A stretch of DNA of 64,000 bases. Source: CAVZXS01 sp963779325 (GTDB lineage: Bacteria > Bacteroidota > Bacteroidia > Chitinophagales > Chitinophagaceae). A program made the translations under genes and the position numbers. Location: the NCBI GenBank assembly GCA_963779325.1, contig CAVZXS010000002.1, positions 1 to 64,000 on the forward strand, given 5' to 3'. The stretch's first letter is position 1. The number at the start of each line of letters is the position of its first letter. Below the pieces are notes generated by a model. That model worked only from the letters and a program-made list of their open reading frames with translations, searched no databases and was not told where the DNA came from. Below, one piece after another: positions 29,578 to 37,484 of the stretch.

Positions 29578-30561
29578 TCAAAACTCCCCTTTAGGGGATG
29601 GGGGCATGGCCCGGGGTTGCACCATTTCATACTCACCTACTTTGTCAATATATAAAATGGTTCTGCTTTTATCCGATGCAGGGTGAAACATTTGAGTGAA
29701 TTTTGCTCCCCAAACTATTTCATTTACTACATATGATGTACGCGAAATAACCGTATTGGAAAAACCTTCGTCAAATGCCTTTACAAAAACCATTATTTCG
29801 GCGCTGAATTGCCGAAGCTCTTCGGCCGTTAACCCGTACATCGGACTTTCCTCGTCTATCTCATGCACTATCGTCCAACTGAGAGCTAATGCGTTTACTT
29901 TACTCAGCTCAAGATTCAACGGATAAAACTTGTTTGTTATTTTTCCATTCTCTTCAATGCGCATGCCCAATGTAACTTTTGCTTCGGCTTCGCTTAAATG
30001 ATTGTTTTTATATGGCACCATCCGAAACATCAACGCCACGCCTTCTTTGTAAGGAGCAATTAAAGCCATGTCGCTAAATTTTAAAAAAGCCTGGGGCCGT
30101 GAAAAACGTCCGTACAATAAACCCGTGGCTAATGCAAAACTCAGCAAACCGAGGAATGCCTGGAAAGCGGCAACTGCACTGGTTAAAAAGCCTATCGGGT
30201 TAATGCGTCCGTAACCTACGGTAGTAAAAGTTTGCGTACTGAAAAAGAATGCTTCTTCAAATTTTTTCAAACCATTACCGGGGTTTAATCCGCCCAAGTG
30301 CTCAACACCGATGAGCAGGTATATAAATGCAAAAAAAATATTGATAGCGATAAAGATGATAAAGAGCAGGAGGAAAAACTTCCAACGGGGCAAGGCCAGC
30401 ATTGTATGGTACCAACTGTATTTTTCCAATAAGCCCATGCCTCTTTTATCCGTATTGGCTTTACCGTCTCTTCTGAAAAAACGGCCACCGCTTTCATTGC
30501 TGTTGGTGCTGAAGCCGGTGGCGTTATCGGCTGTAATTTTATTTCTTTTTAAAAATGCCAT
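29578..30561 (-). CDS. Inward-rectifier potassium channel (KirBac type)
   Basis: About 327 residues. Two membrane helices (FFLLLFIIFIAINIFFAFIY and an AFQAFLGLLSFALATGLLYG segment) flank the pore loop with selectivity filter TVGYG near 114-118. A C-terminal immunoglobulin-like gating domain follows (RPQAFLKFSDMALIAPY, LTLGMRIEEN-like, WTIVHEIDEESPMYGLTAEE, SYVVNEIVWGAKFTQMF). The ATG at 30561 or 30564 fits the family; a longer frame to 30714 only reads into a palindromic element. The C-terminus extends into the small repeat at 29582-29599. It is the only intact potassium channel or transporter gene in the window, as kup is broken. Confidence 0.92.
   Translation of the reverse strand: MAFLKRNKITADNATGFSTNSNESGGRFFRRDGKANTDKRGMGLLEKYSWYHTMLALPRWKFFLLLFIIFIAINIFFAFIYLLIGVEHLGGLNPGNGLKKFEEAFFFSTQTFTTVGYGRINPIGFLTSAVAAFQAFLGLLSFALATGLLYGRFSRPQAFLKFSDMALIAPYKEGVALMFRMVPYKNNHLSEAEAKVTLGMRIEENGKITNKFYPLNLELSKVNALALSWTIVHEIDEESPMYGLTAEELRQFSAEIMVFVKAFDEGFSNTVISRTSYVVNEIVWGAKFTQMFHPASDKSRTILYIDKVGEYEMVQPRAMPPSPKGEF
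29582..29599. repeat. Short palindromic repeat, copy 2
   Basis: The 18 bases are identical to those at 21692-21709. Here they form the last codons of the Kir channel gene (PPSPKGEF end), so the insertion may have replaced the original stop. Confidence 0.6.
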
Positions 30562-30581
30562 CATCAAAAATACTGATTGTA

Positions 30582-30722
30582 CAGGTGTATTTAAAATTGT
30601 CGCTTTTGCCCCTATCTCCGCCGCGGCGGAGAATAACAAACTGTAAAACTGATGCGCTCCGCCGATCGGCGGAGATAGAGGCTTTTGCAAAATGAAGCCT
30701 GCGACAATTTTCAACGCACCTG
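30582..30722. repeat. 141-bp MITE-like palindromic element
   Basis: The ends are 22-bp terminal inverted repeats (30582-30603 / 30701-30722) with three mismatches; AAAATTGTCGC and GCGACAATTTT are exact. Inside lie two arms, CTATCTCCGCCGCGGCGGAG (30612-30631) and a 22-base counterpart (30657-30678) that is its reverse complement apart from a two-base AT insertion. Each arm is itself a palindrome (CTCCGCCG/CGGCGGAG). No coding capacity is seen. It lies between the divergent Kir channel and glycosyltransferase genes. Confidence 0.7.
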
Positions 30723-30781
30723 ATTCTACAGATATATTTTTGAAGTGAAACCCGGAGGGCCTATTTTTAGACCGTTATACA

Positions 30782-31945
30782 ATGAAAAGAAAAAAGATAA
30801 TATGGCTTTGCAGTTGGTACCCCAACAAATATGATGCTTTCGACGGCGACTTTATTCAGCGCCACGCTAAGGCAGCGGCTTTGTACAATGATATTTTTGT
30901 TATTCATGTAAGACAGGGTACGGAAAATAACGCATTAAAAACGGAAGATATAACGGCAGACGGCGGATTGACTGAGAAAATAATTTATTATAAACCCTCC
31001 AAATCAATTTTCGCGAAATTGATTAATCACTACAGGTATATACATTTTTTCAGAACGGCCGTAAGAAAATATATTATTGAAAACGGTGAGCCCGACGCGG
31101 TACATGCGCATGTACCGGTAAAGGCGGGTATTGTGGCGCAATGGATAAAACGGGTCTATAAAATTCCTTACGTTCTATCGGAGCATTGGTGGATTTATAA
31201 TGATTTGGTAAACGAAAATTACCGACAAAGAAATATATTTTTTAAAAGAGCAACTGAAAAAACGATTGCTAAAGCGTCTGCTTTTTTAAGTGTAAGTAAG
31301 TTTTTGGGCGATGCGGTTAATAAGTTTGCGCTTCCGAAGCAATATCAAATAATACCCAATGTTGTAAATACGGAGCTGTTTTATTTCAATGAAAGCGCTA
31401 ATAAAACTTTTCGGTTTATTCATGTCTCCAATATGGTTCTCTTAAAAAATGTTGAAAGCATTTTGCAGGCGGCGTATCAACTGCATAAGTCAGGCTGTTC
31501 TTTTGAATTAATATTAATAGGCAATAAAGATGATGCTTACCCGGCTTATGCGCAGAAGTTGGGATTACCTGCCGATGCAGTTAAATTCCTCGGTGAAATA
31601 CCGTATAAGAATGTAGCCGGCGAATTGCAAAAGAGTAATTCATTTATAATTAATTGTAAAACGGAAACTTTTTGCTGCGCGGCGGCGGAGGCACTTTGTT
31701 GCGGCTTGCCGGTAATTGCCGCCGATGCCGGCGCTTTGCCCGAATTGGTAAACGACGAAAACGGTATATTGATAATGACTGATAAAATTGAAGAACTTAC
31801 CGAAGCGATGAAAAAAATGATAGACGATTATGCTGCGTTCAACAGAAAAAAAATAGCTGAAGATGCCAAAAGCAAATTCAACTATTCAGTTGTCGGCAAA
31901 AAATTTGATGATGTTTATGCTGCCGTATGTTCAGAGAACGCATGA
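30782..31945 (+). CDS. Glycosyltransferase family 4
   Basis: 387 residues with a GT-B fold. The N-terminal acceptor domain opens with IIWLCSWYPNKYDAFDGDFI and includes PDAVHAHVPVKAGIVAQWIK and YVLSEHWWIY. The C-terminal donor domain contains FIHVSNMVLLKNVESILQAA, VKFLGEIPYKNVAGEL and the EX7E motif in CKTETFCCAAAEALCCGLPV. It transfers a sugar from a nucleotide donor to a glycan or lipid acceptor, probably in exopolysaccharide or lipopolysaccharide synthesis. It stands alone rather than in a polysaccharide cluster. A TATTTTTG box at 30735-30742 may be its -7 element. Confidence 0.9.
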   Translation: MKRKKIIWLCSWYPNKYDAFDGDFIQRHAKAAALYNDIFVIHVRQGTENNALKTEDITADGGLTEKIIYYKPSKSIFAKLINHYRYIHFFRTAVRKYIIENGEPDAVHAHVPVKAGIVAQWIKRVYKIPYVLSEHWWIYNDLVNENYRQRNIFFKRATEKTIAKASAFLSVSKFLGDAVNKFALPKQYQIIPNVVNTELFYFNESANKTFRFIHVSNMVLLKNVESILQAAYQLHKSGCSFELILIGNKDDAYPAYAQKLGLPADAVKFLGEIPYKNVAGELQKSNSFIINCKTETFCCAAAEALCCGLPVIAADAGALPELVNDENGILIMTDKIEELTEAMKKMIDDYAAFNRKKIAEDAKSKFNYSVVGKKFDDVYAAVCSENA

Positions 31946-31953
31946 CGCAGAAC

Positions 31954-32211
31954 TTATCCCTTTAGTTTAGCTACAAGCACTATATATTCTTTCATCGCTT
32001 CTTCATTTGTCTTTCCTTTCAGTGCGGCCCATGCTTCATATTTAGCCTTAGCTACAAAATCAAACATATTTTCCGGGGGATCAATATTTACATCTCCCTC
32101 AATGCCTTGTTTGTACAAGGAGTAAAGTTGCAGTAAGGTTTCATTGCTTGGTTTCTCTGCTAAATTTTTGCTTTCGGCTTTGGCCGCTTCAAATTGTTCT
32201 TTAAGTTCCAT
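31954..32211 (-). CDS. Acyl-CoA-binding protein (ACBP)
   Basis: 85 residues starting from MELKEQFEAAKAESKNLAEK; an upstream start at 32244 would add 11 residues. The four-helix ACBP fold is evident from LLQLYSLYKQGIEGDVN, MFDFVAKAKYEAWAALKGKT and EEAMKEYI. The residues that contact the acyl-CoA in the bovine protein (Tyr28, Lys32, Lys54, Tyr73) correspond to Tyr30, Lys34, Lys57 and Tyr76 here. It should buffer long-chain acyl-CoA in the cytosol. ACBP is typical of eukaryotes and found in only part of the bacteria, including Bacteroidota. It converges on the GT4 gene with a gap of 8 bases. Confidence 0.93.
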   Translation of the reverse strand: MELKEQFEAAKAESKNLAEKPSNETLLQLYSLYKQGIEGDVNIDPPENMFDFVAKAKYEAWAALKGKTNEEAMKEYIVLVAKLKG

Positions 32212-32418
32212 ACCCGGTATATTATTTTCAGCGAAAATAAGCATCGTTGTTCATTTTGAAGTTTTTGTTGGTAAATTATACCAAATTGATTTGTAATTTA
32301 GCATGATGAAATTGTTATAATACCGAGATCCTGAGTGAATGCCATATGAGATTGTTTTGCATGGCGATTCTGTATTAGATTTTTAAAATGATCGTTCATT
32401 CCTTTCTAATTTTTTATT

Positions 32419-33405
32419 ATGAGAAAAATCAAGCTTTCGGTTATCGCTGTTTTAATTTCTACTGTATTGTTTGGCCAGGTATTTTCAAAAGAGAATCCTT
32501 TGGCGCATACATTTTCTATTGTTGCCCGCGATTCAGTTACCGGGGAAATGGCTGTAGCAGTGCAAAGCCATTGGTTTTCCGTTGGTACCGCTGTCAGTTG
32601 GGCCGAAGCGGGTGTGGGTGCAGTGGCGACTCAATCATTCACTAATAAATCTTTTGGTATTCGCGGATTGGATTTGCTGCGCAGAGGTCTTAGTGCACAG
32701 GATGCATTGGATATTTTATTGAGTGATGATGCGGGTAGAGATGTAAGACAGGTAGCTATTGTGGATATGAACGGCAATGTAGCGGCACATACCGGTAAAA
32801 GTTGTATTCAATATGCTTCGCATATAAAAGGAAAACAGTTTTCAGTGCAATCAAATATGATGTTGGGCAATAAGGTTTGCGAATCAATGGCGGCTGCTTT
32901 TGAAAAAAACGATAAAAAGCCTTTGGCTGAAAAAATGTTGCTGGCACTGGAAGCGGCGCAAAAAGCGGGAGGTGATATTCGCGGGCAGCAATCGGCGGCG
33001 CTTATTGTAGTACCTGCAAAGGCCGAAGGCAAACCGTGGGATGAAAGAACGGTAGATTTAAGAGTGGATGACAGTAAAGAACCGATAAAGGAACTGCGCA
33101 GATTATTTAATGTACACACGGCGTATGTACATATGAATAACGGGGATTTGGCGGTAGAAAAAAATGATATGGCAACTGCCATGCAGGAGTACAACGCTGC
33201 AATGAAACTGATGCCGGGTAATTTGGAAATGCAATACTGGACGGCCGTTACATTGGCTAATAATAAAAACACGAATAAGGCTTTACCCATTTTTAAAAAA
33301 GTATTTGCCGGTGATAAAAACTGGAAGGAGTTGACAAAAAGATTACCTGCTGTCAATTTGCTTACAGTATCGGAAGAAGAATTAAAAAAAATTATGGCGC
33401 AGTAG
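32419..33405 (+). CDS. DUF1028 (Ntn-hydrolase-like) protein with C-terminal TPR-like region
   Basis: 328 residues with a signal peptide (IKLSVIAVLISTVLFGQ). The DUF1028 domain of about 25-230 shows HTFSIVARDSVTGEMAVAVQ, FSVGTAVSWAEAGVGAVATQ and GGDIRGQQSAALIVVPA. It belongs to the Ntn-hydrolase-like fold, where the nucleophile would be the N-terminal residue after processing. The C-terminal about 95 residues (YVHMNNGDLAVEKNDMATAM, EYNAAMKLMPGNLEMQYWTA) form helix pairs like TPRs. The substrate is unknown; relatives are sometimes fused to peptidoglycan-binding modules. Confidence 0.88.
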   Translation: MRKIKLSVIAVLISTVLFGQVFSKENPLAHTFSIVARDSVTGEMAVAVQSHWFSVGTAVSWAEAGVGAVATQSFTNKSFGIRGLDLLRRGLSAQDALDILLSDDAGRDVRQVAIVDMNGNVAAHTGKSCIQYASHIKGKQFSVQSNMMLGNKVCESMAAAFEKNDKKPLAEKMLLALEAAQKAGGDIRGQQSAALIVVPAKAEGKPWDERTVDLRVDDSKEPIKELRRLFNVHTAYVHMNNGDLAVEKNDMATAMQEYNAAMKLMPGNLEMQYWTAVTLANNKNTNKALPIFKKVFAGDKNWKELTKRLPAVNLLTVSEEELKKIMAQ

Positions 33406-33433
33406 TTTGAATTGATTTTTTACAGCAAAGCAA

Positions 33434-34027
33434 TTACTTCAGTTTTTCGAAAACGATAAACAGCTCGGTGCCTTCTCTTGGTTTTATAGAATTGTAAGAG
33501 GCCTCCATTGTTTTAATATGGAAAAGCGGGGAGAATAATTTTCGGTATTCATATGCATTACCACCGAAGGGCGGGCCGCCCTTAAAATTTTTGTTGAACA
33601 AAACACCCGCTAACTTACCGCCCGGTTTCAACAAAGCGTACATTTTTTCTGCATAGTCTTTTCGCTGTGCGGGGTCTAATGCGCAAAAGAATGTTTGCTC
33701 CAATATCAGATCATATTGATTCGTATGATGAAAAAAATCGCCGTGCAATACGTTGATGCCCGTACCGGCAAATTTTTCCTTTAATTGTTTTGCTAAAATA
33801 GCTGAGATATCAATCAGTGTAATATTTGTAAATCCCTTTTCGGCCAAATAAGCCGCTTCATACGCATTGCCGCAGCCGGGAATAAGGATAGCGATGTGTT
33901 TATCTGTTAATTGGTCAATATATTCTTTAAGCAGGGGTGTAGGGCCGCCGGTATCCCAGCCGGTTTGCCCGCTTATATACCTGTCCGACCAGTATTGATC
34001 CGAAAGAATTGAGTCAACAGTATCCAT
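33434..34027 (-). CDS. TPMT-like SAM-dependent methyltransferase
   Basis: About 197 residues starting from MDTVDSILSDQYWSDRYISG; an upstream Met at 34060 would add 11 hydrophobic residues. The thiopurine S-methyltransferase-like signature is clear: TGWDTGGPTPLL, HIAILIPGCGNAYEAAYLAE (SAM-binding GxGxG variant), FTNITLIDIS, VLHGDFFHH, EQTFFCALDP and LLKPGGKLAGVLF. Bacterial relatives methylate thiols, halides or tellurite. It is convergent with DUF1028. Confidence 0.9.
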   Translation of the reverse strand: MDTVDSILSDQYWSDRYISGQTGWDTGGPTPLLKEYIDQLTDKHIAILIPGCGNAYEAAYLAEKGFTNITLIDISAILAKQLKEKFAGTGINVLHGDFFHHTNQYDLILEQTFFCALDPAQRKDYAEKMYALLKPGGKLAGVLFNKNFKGGPPFGGNAYEYRKLFSPLFHIKTMEASYNSIKPREGTELFIVFEKLK

Positions 34028-34098
34028 AAAAAAAATGAAAAGCGAAGGTATGCTTTTCATATAGCCCCGATATAGGGAAATCGAACAAAAGATTAGCT

Positions 34099-34368
34099 CT
34101 ACTGTACCAAGGCCAGTTCTTCCTCAATCAGTTCATGCAGTTTTCCTTCTACATTAATGAGCCATTGCGGCATGGGTTGGGGTATAATCCTCCAACGGTC
34201 ATTTTCTTTCTGCATTTTGAACATAATCCGAATGTCTCTTTCTTCCACTACATCGATATTTACCACGGTTTCGGGTCGGCCATTGGCTTTCCTGAAGTTA
34301 AACTCCCGTAGCCGGTCATTGGTTTTCACCAGCCGGCTGAATTGTATGTTTCTGTCTACCTGCAGCAT
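34099..34368 (-). CDS. Small conserved protein of unknown function
   Basis: 89 residues from MLQVDRNIQFSRLVKTNDRL; a longer start at 34398 is possible. The sequence is charged, with no signal or membrane helix. REFNFRKANGRPETVVNIDV and MFKMQKENDRWRIIPQPMPQ suggest a small beta-rich protein with a helical C-terminus (LINVEGKLHELIEEELA). No family is recognised. Coding appearance is good, with no competing frame. Confidence 0.65.
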   Translation of the reverse strand: MLQVDRNIQFSRLVKTNDRLREFNFRKANGRPETVVNIDVVEERDIRIMFKMQKENDRWRIIPQPMPQWLINVEGKLHELIEEELALVQ

Positions 34369-34537
34369 GTTGTATATATTGAAAGAATAATACAGCAAAA
34401 TTTATGCTGCTTTTATTCTTTAATTAATCTTTTAACAAAAAAATTTATCCACTGCCTTAGAAAGGAGTTAATGAGTTGGTTTTAAAAATTTTGTTTGAAA
34501 ACAAATGACATTTAATGACCGGCATACCGGCAGCCGG

Positions 34538-34948
34538 CTATTCCGCACTGTCAACTATTTCGCTGTAATTGATCAGTAATTCTTCGCCGGTTTTTATATC
34601 ACAAAGGGCTTCAAATTCTTCGCCATCTTCAATAGAGATAATATTGGGCGTATCGGAATGATTTAAAAAATTTACCAAGTCCATTACTTTGAAGCCATAA
34701 TCCGCTATAAAGTAATGCTCTTCGTCGTACAAGCAATAATTTTCAACCAGATCCACGGCGTGTTTCGGTAATTTATCTACATCCGTCTTGGGTACTTTAA
34801 TCCAGTTGCCGATGTTTTTAGAAAACATAGCCCTGCATCCTTTGGGTATATCCCGTACGGCAAATACACCGATACCGTGCAAAGCTGACGGCTTTATCAT
34901 TACATATGTACCTATACTCAATTCTTCAAGCAGTTGCTCTTTTGTCAT
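34538..34948 (-). CDS. SET-domain protein (putative protein lysine methyltransferase)
   Basis: 136 residues. The SET motifs are all present: HGIGVFAVRDIPKGC, the pseudoknot NFLNHSDTPN, and the final TGEELLINYSE. The length is that of a bare SET domain without pre- or post-SET modules. Such bacterial proteins may methylate lysines in cellular proteins. The gene is preceded, 52 bases upstream of its ATG, by the 18-copy heptamer array at 35000-35125, so its promoter spacing could vary with repeat number. Confidence 0.9.
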   Translation of the reverse strand: MTKEQLLEELSIGTYVMIKPSALHGIGVFAVRDIPKGCRAMFSKNIGNWIKVPKTDVDKLPKHAVDLVENYCLYDEEHYFIADYGFKVMDLVNFLNHSDTPNIISIEDGEEFEALCDIKTGEELLINYSEIVDSAE

Positions 34949-34999
34949 GTAAAATAATTAGTGGCGCAATATATTTAATGTTCCTGTAAGTTGGAGGGA

Positions 35000-35125
35000 G
35001 GCAAAAGGCAAAAGGCAAAAGGCAAAAGGCAAAAGGCAAAAGGCAAAAGGCAAAAGGCAAAAGGCAAAAGGCAAAAGGCAAAAGGCAAAAGGCAAAAGGC
35101 AAAAGGCAAAAGGCAAAAGGCAAAA
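35000..35125. repeat. Heptanucleotide tandem array, 18 x GGCAAAA
   Basis: Eighteen uninterrupted copies of the 7-mer. On the minus strand the array reads TTTTGCC. It lies 52-177 bases upstream of the SET-domain gene. It has an open frame of the LPFAFCL type, which is a by-product of the repeat and not a gene. Confidence 0.97.
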
Positions 35126-35169
35126 AAAATTCGGCGATCAAGTTACGATCAAAAACTTAATCAATGAAA

Positions 35170-35502
35170 TCAGTTGCCCGCATTGCTCAAAATATCAGCC
35201 ATATTAATGCTTAAATGGCTTTCGTCATAAACACATTCCCCGTTATTTATTACTAATATTTGGGGCGATTCATGATGAACCTTAAAGGTATCGGCTATAG
35301 AGTTGGAAATATTGCGATGAGCCAGCAGATCCAGATAGTAGAAATCAACATTGTCGGGAATGGACTCTTTTTGCAATCGTTTAAAAGCCACGTCACTTAT
35401 GGAACAACGGGTGCTGTGCTTAAAAATTACCTGTGGTTTTTTTTGCGAGTTTACGATAATTTGTTTCAGCTGATCTTCATCAGCTAAATGAGTCCAATGC
35501 AT
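35170..35502 (-). CDS. ytxJ: Bacillithiol system redox-active protein YtxJ
   Basis: 110 residues with a monothiol thioredoxin-like fold. QVIFKHSTRCSISDVAFKRL carries the single active cysteine (TRCSIS), and DFYYLDLLAHRNISNSIADT and ESPQILVINNGECVY complete the pattern. Known YtxJ-type proteins are linked to removing bacillithiol from oxidised proteins. Its presence suggests the organism uses bacillithiol; no synthesis genes are in the window. A small lipoprotein gene lies upstream on the same strand. Confidence 0.92.
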   Translation of the reverse strand: MHWTHLADEDQLKQIIVNSQKKPQVIFKHSTRCSISDVAFKRLQKESIPDNVDFYYLDLLAHRNISNSIADTFKVHHESPQILVINNGECVYDESHLSINMADILSNAGN

Positions 35503-35533
35503 ATCCTTTCTTTTTAAATAAAACTGTTGGCAA

Positions 35534-35671
35534 TTATGCTTTAAACTTACCGGATGAAGCTGATGTGGCCATAGGGCATCCGTTTCTTGTATTTTTACGC
35601 GAAGAATAACAAGATGTAAGCATAACTGTAACTACAACTAAAACCAAGGCGGTGGCAAATTTGTTTCTCAT
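35534..35671 (-). CDS. 45-residue lipoprotein (small ORF)
   Basis: MRNKFATALVLVVVTVMLTS is followed by the lipobox cysteine (TSC) and a short tail CYSSRKNTRNGCPMATSASS ending in GKFKA. The perfect lipoprotein signal and the stop soon after it argue for a real gene. The tail GCPMA resembles other very small Bacteroidota lipoproteins. It lies 31 bases upstream of ytxJ on the same strand. Confidence 0.75.
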   Translation of the reverse strand: MRNKFATALVLVVVTVMLTSCYSSRKNTRNGCPMATSASSGKFKA

Positions 35672-35779
35672 TTTTTTGAATATTTTACTTTTAAACGTAC
35701 GGGAAGGCTATTTATTTTGCAAATATAAGCATGTATTTATATATATTTCAATAGGTTTGCAATCGTAAAAGAACCCGAA

Positions 35780-36550
35780 ATGACGTTGCAACTAAAGAAA
35801 CCCATCGCTTTTATTGATTTAGAGACTACCGGCATCAACCTGGGGCTGGACAGAATAGTGGAAATAGCAATTGTTAAAATTTTGCCGGACGGTACCAAAA
35901 GCACCAAAAGGAAGCTGATTAATCCGGAAATGCCAATACCAAAACAGGCGAGTGACATACACGGCATTACAGACGAAATGGTAAAAGACGCACCTAACTT
36001 TAAGAAAGCTGCGGGAGAATTGAAACAGGTGCTGGATAACTGTGATCTGGCGGGGTACAATTCAAACCGATTCGATATTCCTTTGCTGATGGAAGAATTT
36101 TTGAGAGCAGGGGTAGATTTTGATATGAAGAACCGTCGCCTGCTGGATGTACAAAAAATATTTCACCTGATGGAGCAGCGTACCCTGAGTGCAGCATATA
36201 AATTTTATTGTGATAAAACCCTGACCGATGCGCACAGCGCCGAAGCCGATGCATCGGCTACTTATGAAATACTCACCGCGCAACTTGAAAAATACCCGGT
36301 ATTGGGCAATACGGTAGACACTGTATTAAAAGCAATCGGCGAGGACGTAATTGTTGATTATGCACGCCGCTTCGCCATGGAGAACGGAGTTGAAGTGTTT
36401 AATTTTGGTAAGCACAAAGGACGCCCCGTGGTAGATGTATTAAAAGCGGAACCGCAGTATTATGATTGGATGATGAAAGGCGATTTTCCCCAGCATACCA
36501 AACAAAAATTGACTGAAATATTTACCCGCACCATCATGAAAAAGAATTGA
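35780..36550 (+). CDS. DEDDh 3'-5' exonuclease, DnaQ/RNase T-like
   Basis: 256 residues. The catalytic acidic residues are Asp13 and Glu15 in FIDLETTG, an Asp in YNSNRFDIPLLMEEF, and the His/Asp of DAHSAEADASATYEIL. This is the DEDDh set of the PolIII-epsilon-like family. The C-terminal 60 residues (VFNFGKHKGRPVVDVLKAEP, YYDWMMKGDFPQHTKQKL) form the FGKHKGR extension seen in Bacteroidota members of this family. It is an isolated exonuclease rather than a proofreading subunit fused to DnaE. A TAGGTTTG box at 35752-35759 may be the -7 element. Confidence 0.92.
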   Translation: MTLQLKKPIAFIDLETTGINLGLDRIVEIAIVKILPDGTKSTKRKLINPEMPIPKQASDIHGITDEMVKDAPNFKKAAGELKQVLDNCDLAGYNSNRFDIPLLMEEFLRAGVDFDMKNRRLLDVQKIFHLMEQRTLSAAYKFYCDKTLTDAHSAEADASATYEILTAQLEKYPVLGNTVDTVLKAIGEDVIVDYARRFAMENGVEVFNFGKHKGRPVVDVLKAEPQYYDWMMKGDFPQHTKQKLTEIFTRTIMKKN

Positions 36551-36641
36551 TGATGATAACCTGTTGGTAAATTTAACACAAGCTGCTTATTTGAATTGTG
36601 TAAATTCGCTTTTTGCCTTCATCATACAGTATTCGTCAGTA

Positions 36642-37451
36642 TTGGAGAAAATAGTAATCATACCAACGTATAATGAGAAGGAGAATATCAGCAATATTCT
36701 TCATGCTATTTTTGGTTTAGGCCAAAACTATCACGTATTGGTTATAGACGACGGCTCTCCCGACGGCACTGCGCAAATTGTAAAAGAACTGCAGGCAAAA
36801 TTTAAAGGCCAATTATTTTTAGAAGAAAGAAGCGGTAAGCTTGGTCTCGGTACGGCGTACATTCACGGCTTCAAGTGGGCACTCAACCGCAGCTGCGAAT
36901 ATATTTTTGAAATGGATGCCGATTTTTCACATAATCCCAACGACCTTGAAAGATTGTACGACGCCTGTAAAAACGGCGGCGCCGGTTTAGCTATCGGGTC
37001 GCGTTATGTAAAGGGAGGCGGTACGGTTAACTGGCCCAAGGACAGAATCCTTATGTCGAAGGGCGGGTCATTATACACAAGACTGATAACCTGGATACCG
37101 GTAAAAGATACTACTGCGGGGTTTATGTGTTATAAAAGAGAGGTATTGGAAACGATTAATCTGGATGAAATAACTTTTTTGGGTTATGCTTTTCAGATTG
37201 AAATGAAATTTGCCACTTGGAAACTGGGTTTTAAAATAAAAGAAGTGCCTATTATTTTTCAGGATCGTACCTACGGTGTTTCTAAAATGCACAAGGGTAT
37301 TATAAAAGAAGGTATATTGGGTGTATTAAAACTCCGCTGGCACAGCCTGTTTACCAATTACAGGAAACGTGTAAAAAAAAATGAGTCTTCCCCACAAGAG
37401 GAGGATGCGGTTAAGGAACCCGAATTATTTTCTAAAAAAACAGGTTACTGA
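36642..37451 (+). CDS. Polyprenol-phosphate mannosyltransferase-like GT2
   Basis: About 269 residues with a GT-A fold. KIVIIPTYNEKENISNILHA, VLVIDDGSPDGTAQIV, the DxD motif in FEMDADFSHNPNDLE, AIGSRYVKGGG, KDTTAGFMCYKREVLE and FQDRTYGVSKMHKGI are the complete set of the DPM1-type family. It moves a hexose from a nucleotide donor to polyprenyl phosphate on the inner membrane face. No ATG start exists; TTG at 36642 gives the family start LEKIVIIPTYNE, and a TTG at 36564 is a longer option. It lies directly upstream of a DMT transporter gene. Confidence 0.9.
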   Translation: MEKIVIIPTYNEKENISNILHAIFGLGQNYHVLVIDDGSPDGTAQIVKELQAKFKGQLFLEERSGKLGLGTAYIHGFKWALNRSCEYIFEMDADFSHNPNDLERLYDACKNGGAGLAIGSRYVKGGGTVNWPKDRILMSKGGSLYTRLITWIPVKDTTAGFMCYKREVLETINLDEITFLGYAFQIEMKFATWKLGFKIKEVPIIFQDRTYGVSKMHKGIIKEGILGVLKLRWHSLFTNYRKRVKKNESSPQEEDAVKEPELFSKKTGY

Positions 37452-37484
37452 TTTCTTCGCTTTTTTTTATAGCTTTCAGGCTGC

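Noticed and set aside
35000..35125. CRISPR-like array
   Set aside because: The repeat unit is seven bases with no spacers and no cas genes nearby.
34926..35141. Open frame with repeated LPFAFCL peptides
   Set aside because: It is only the translation of the GGCAAAA heptamer array and has no other coding support.
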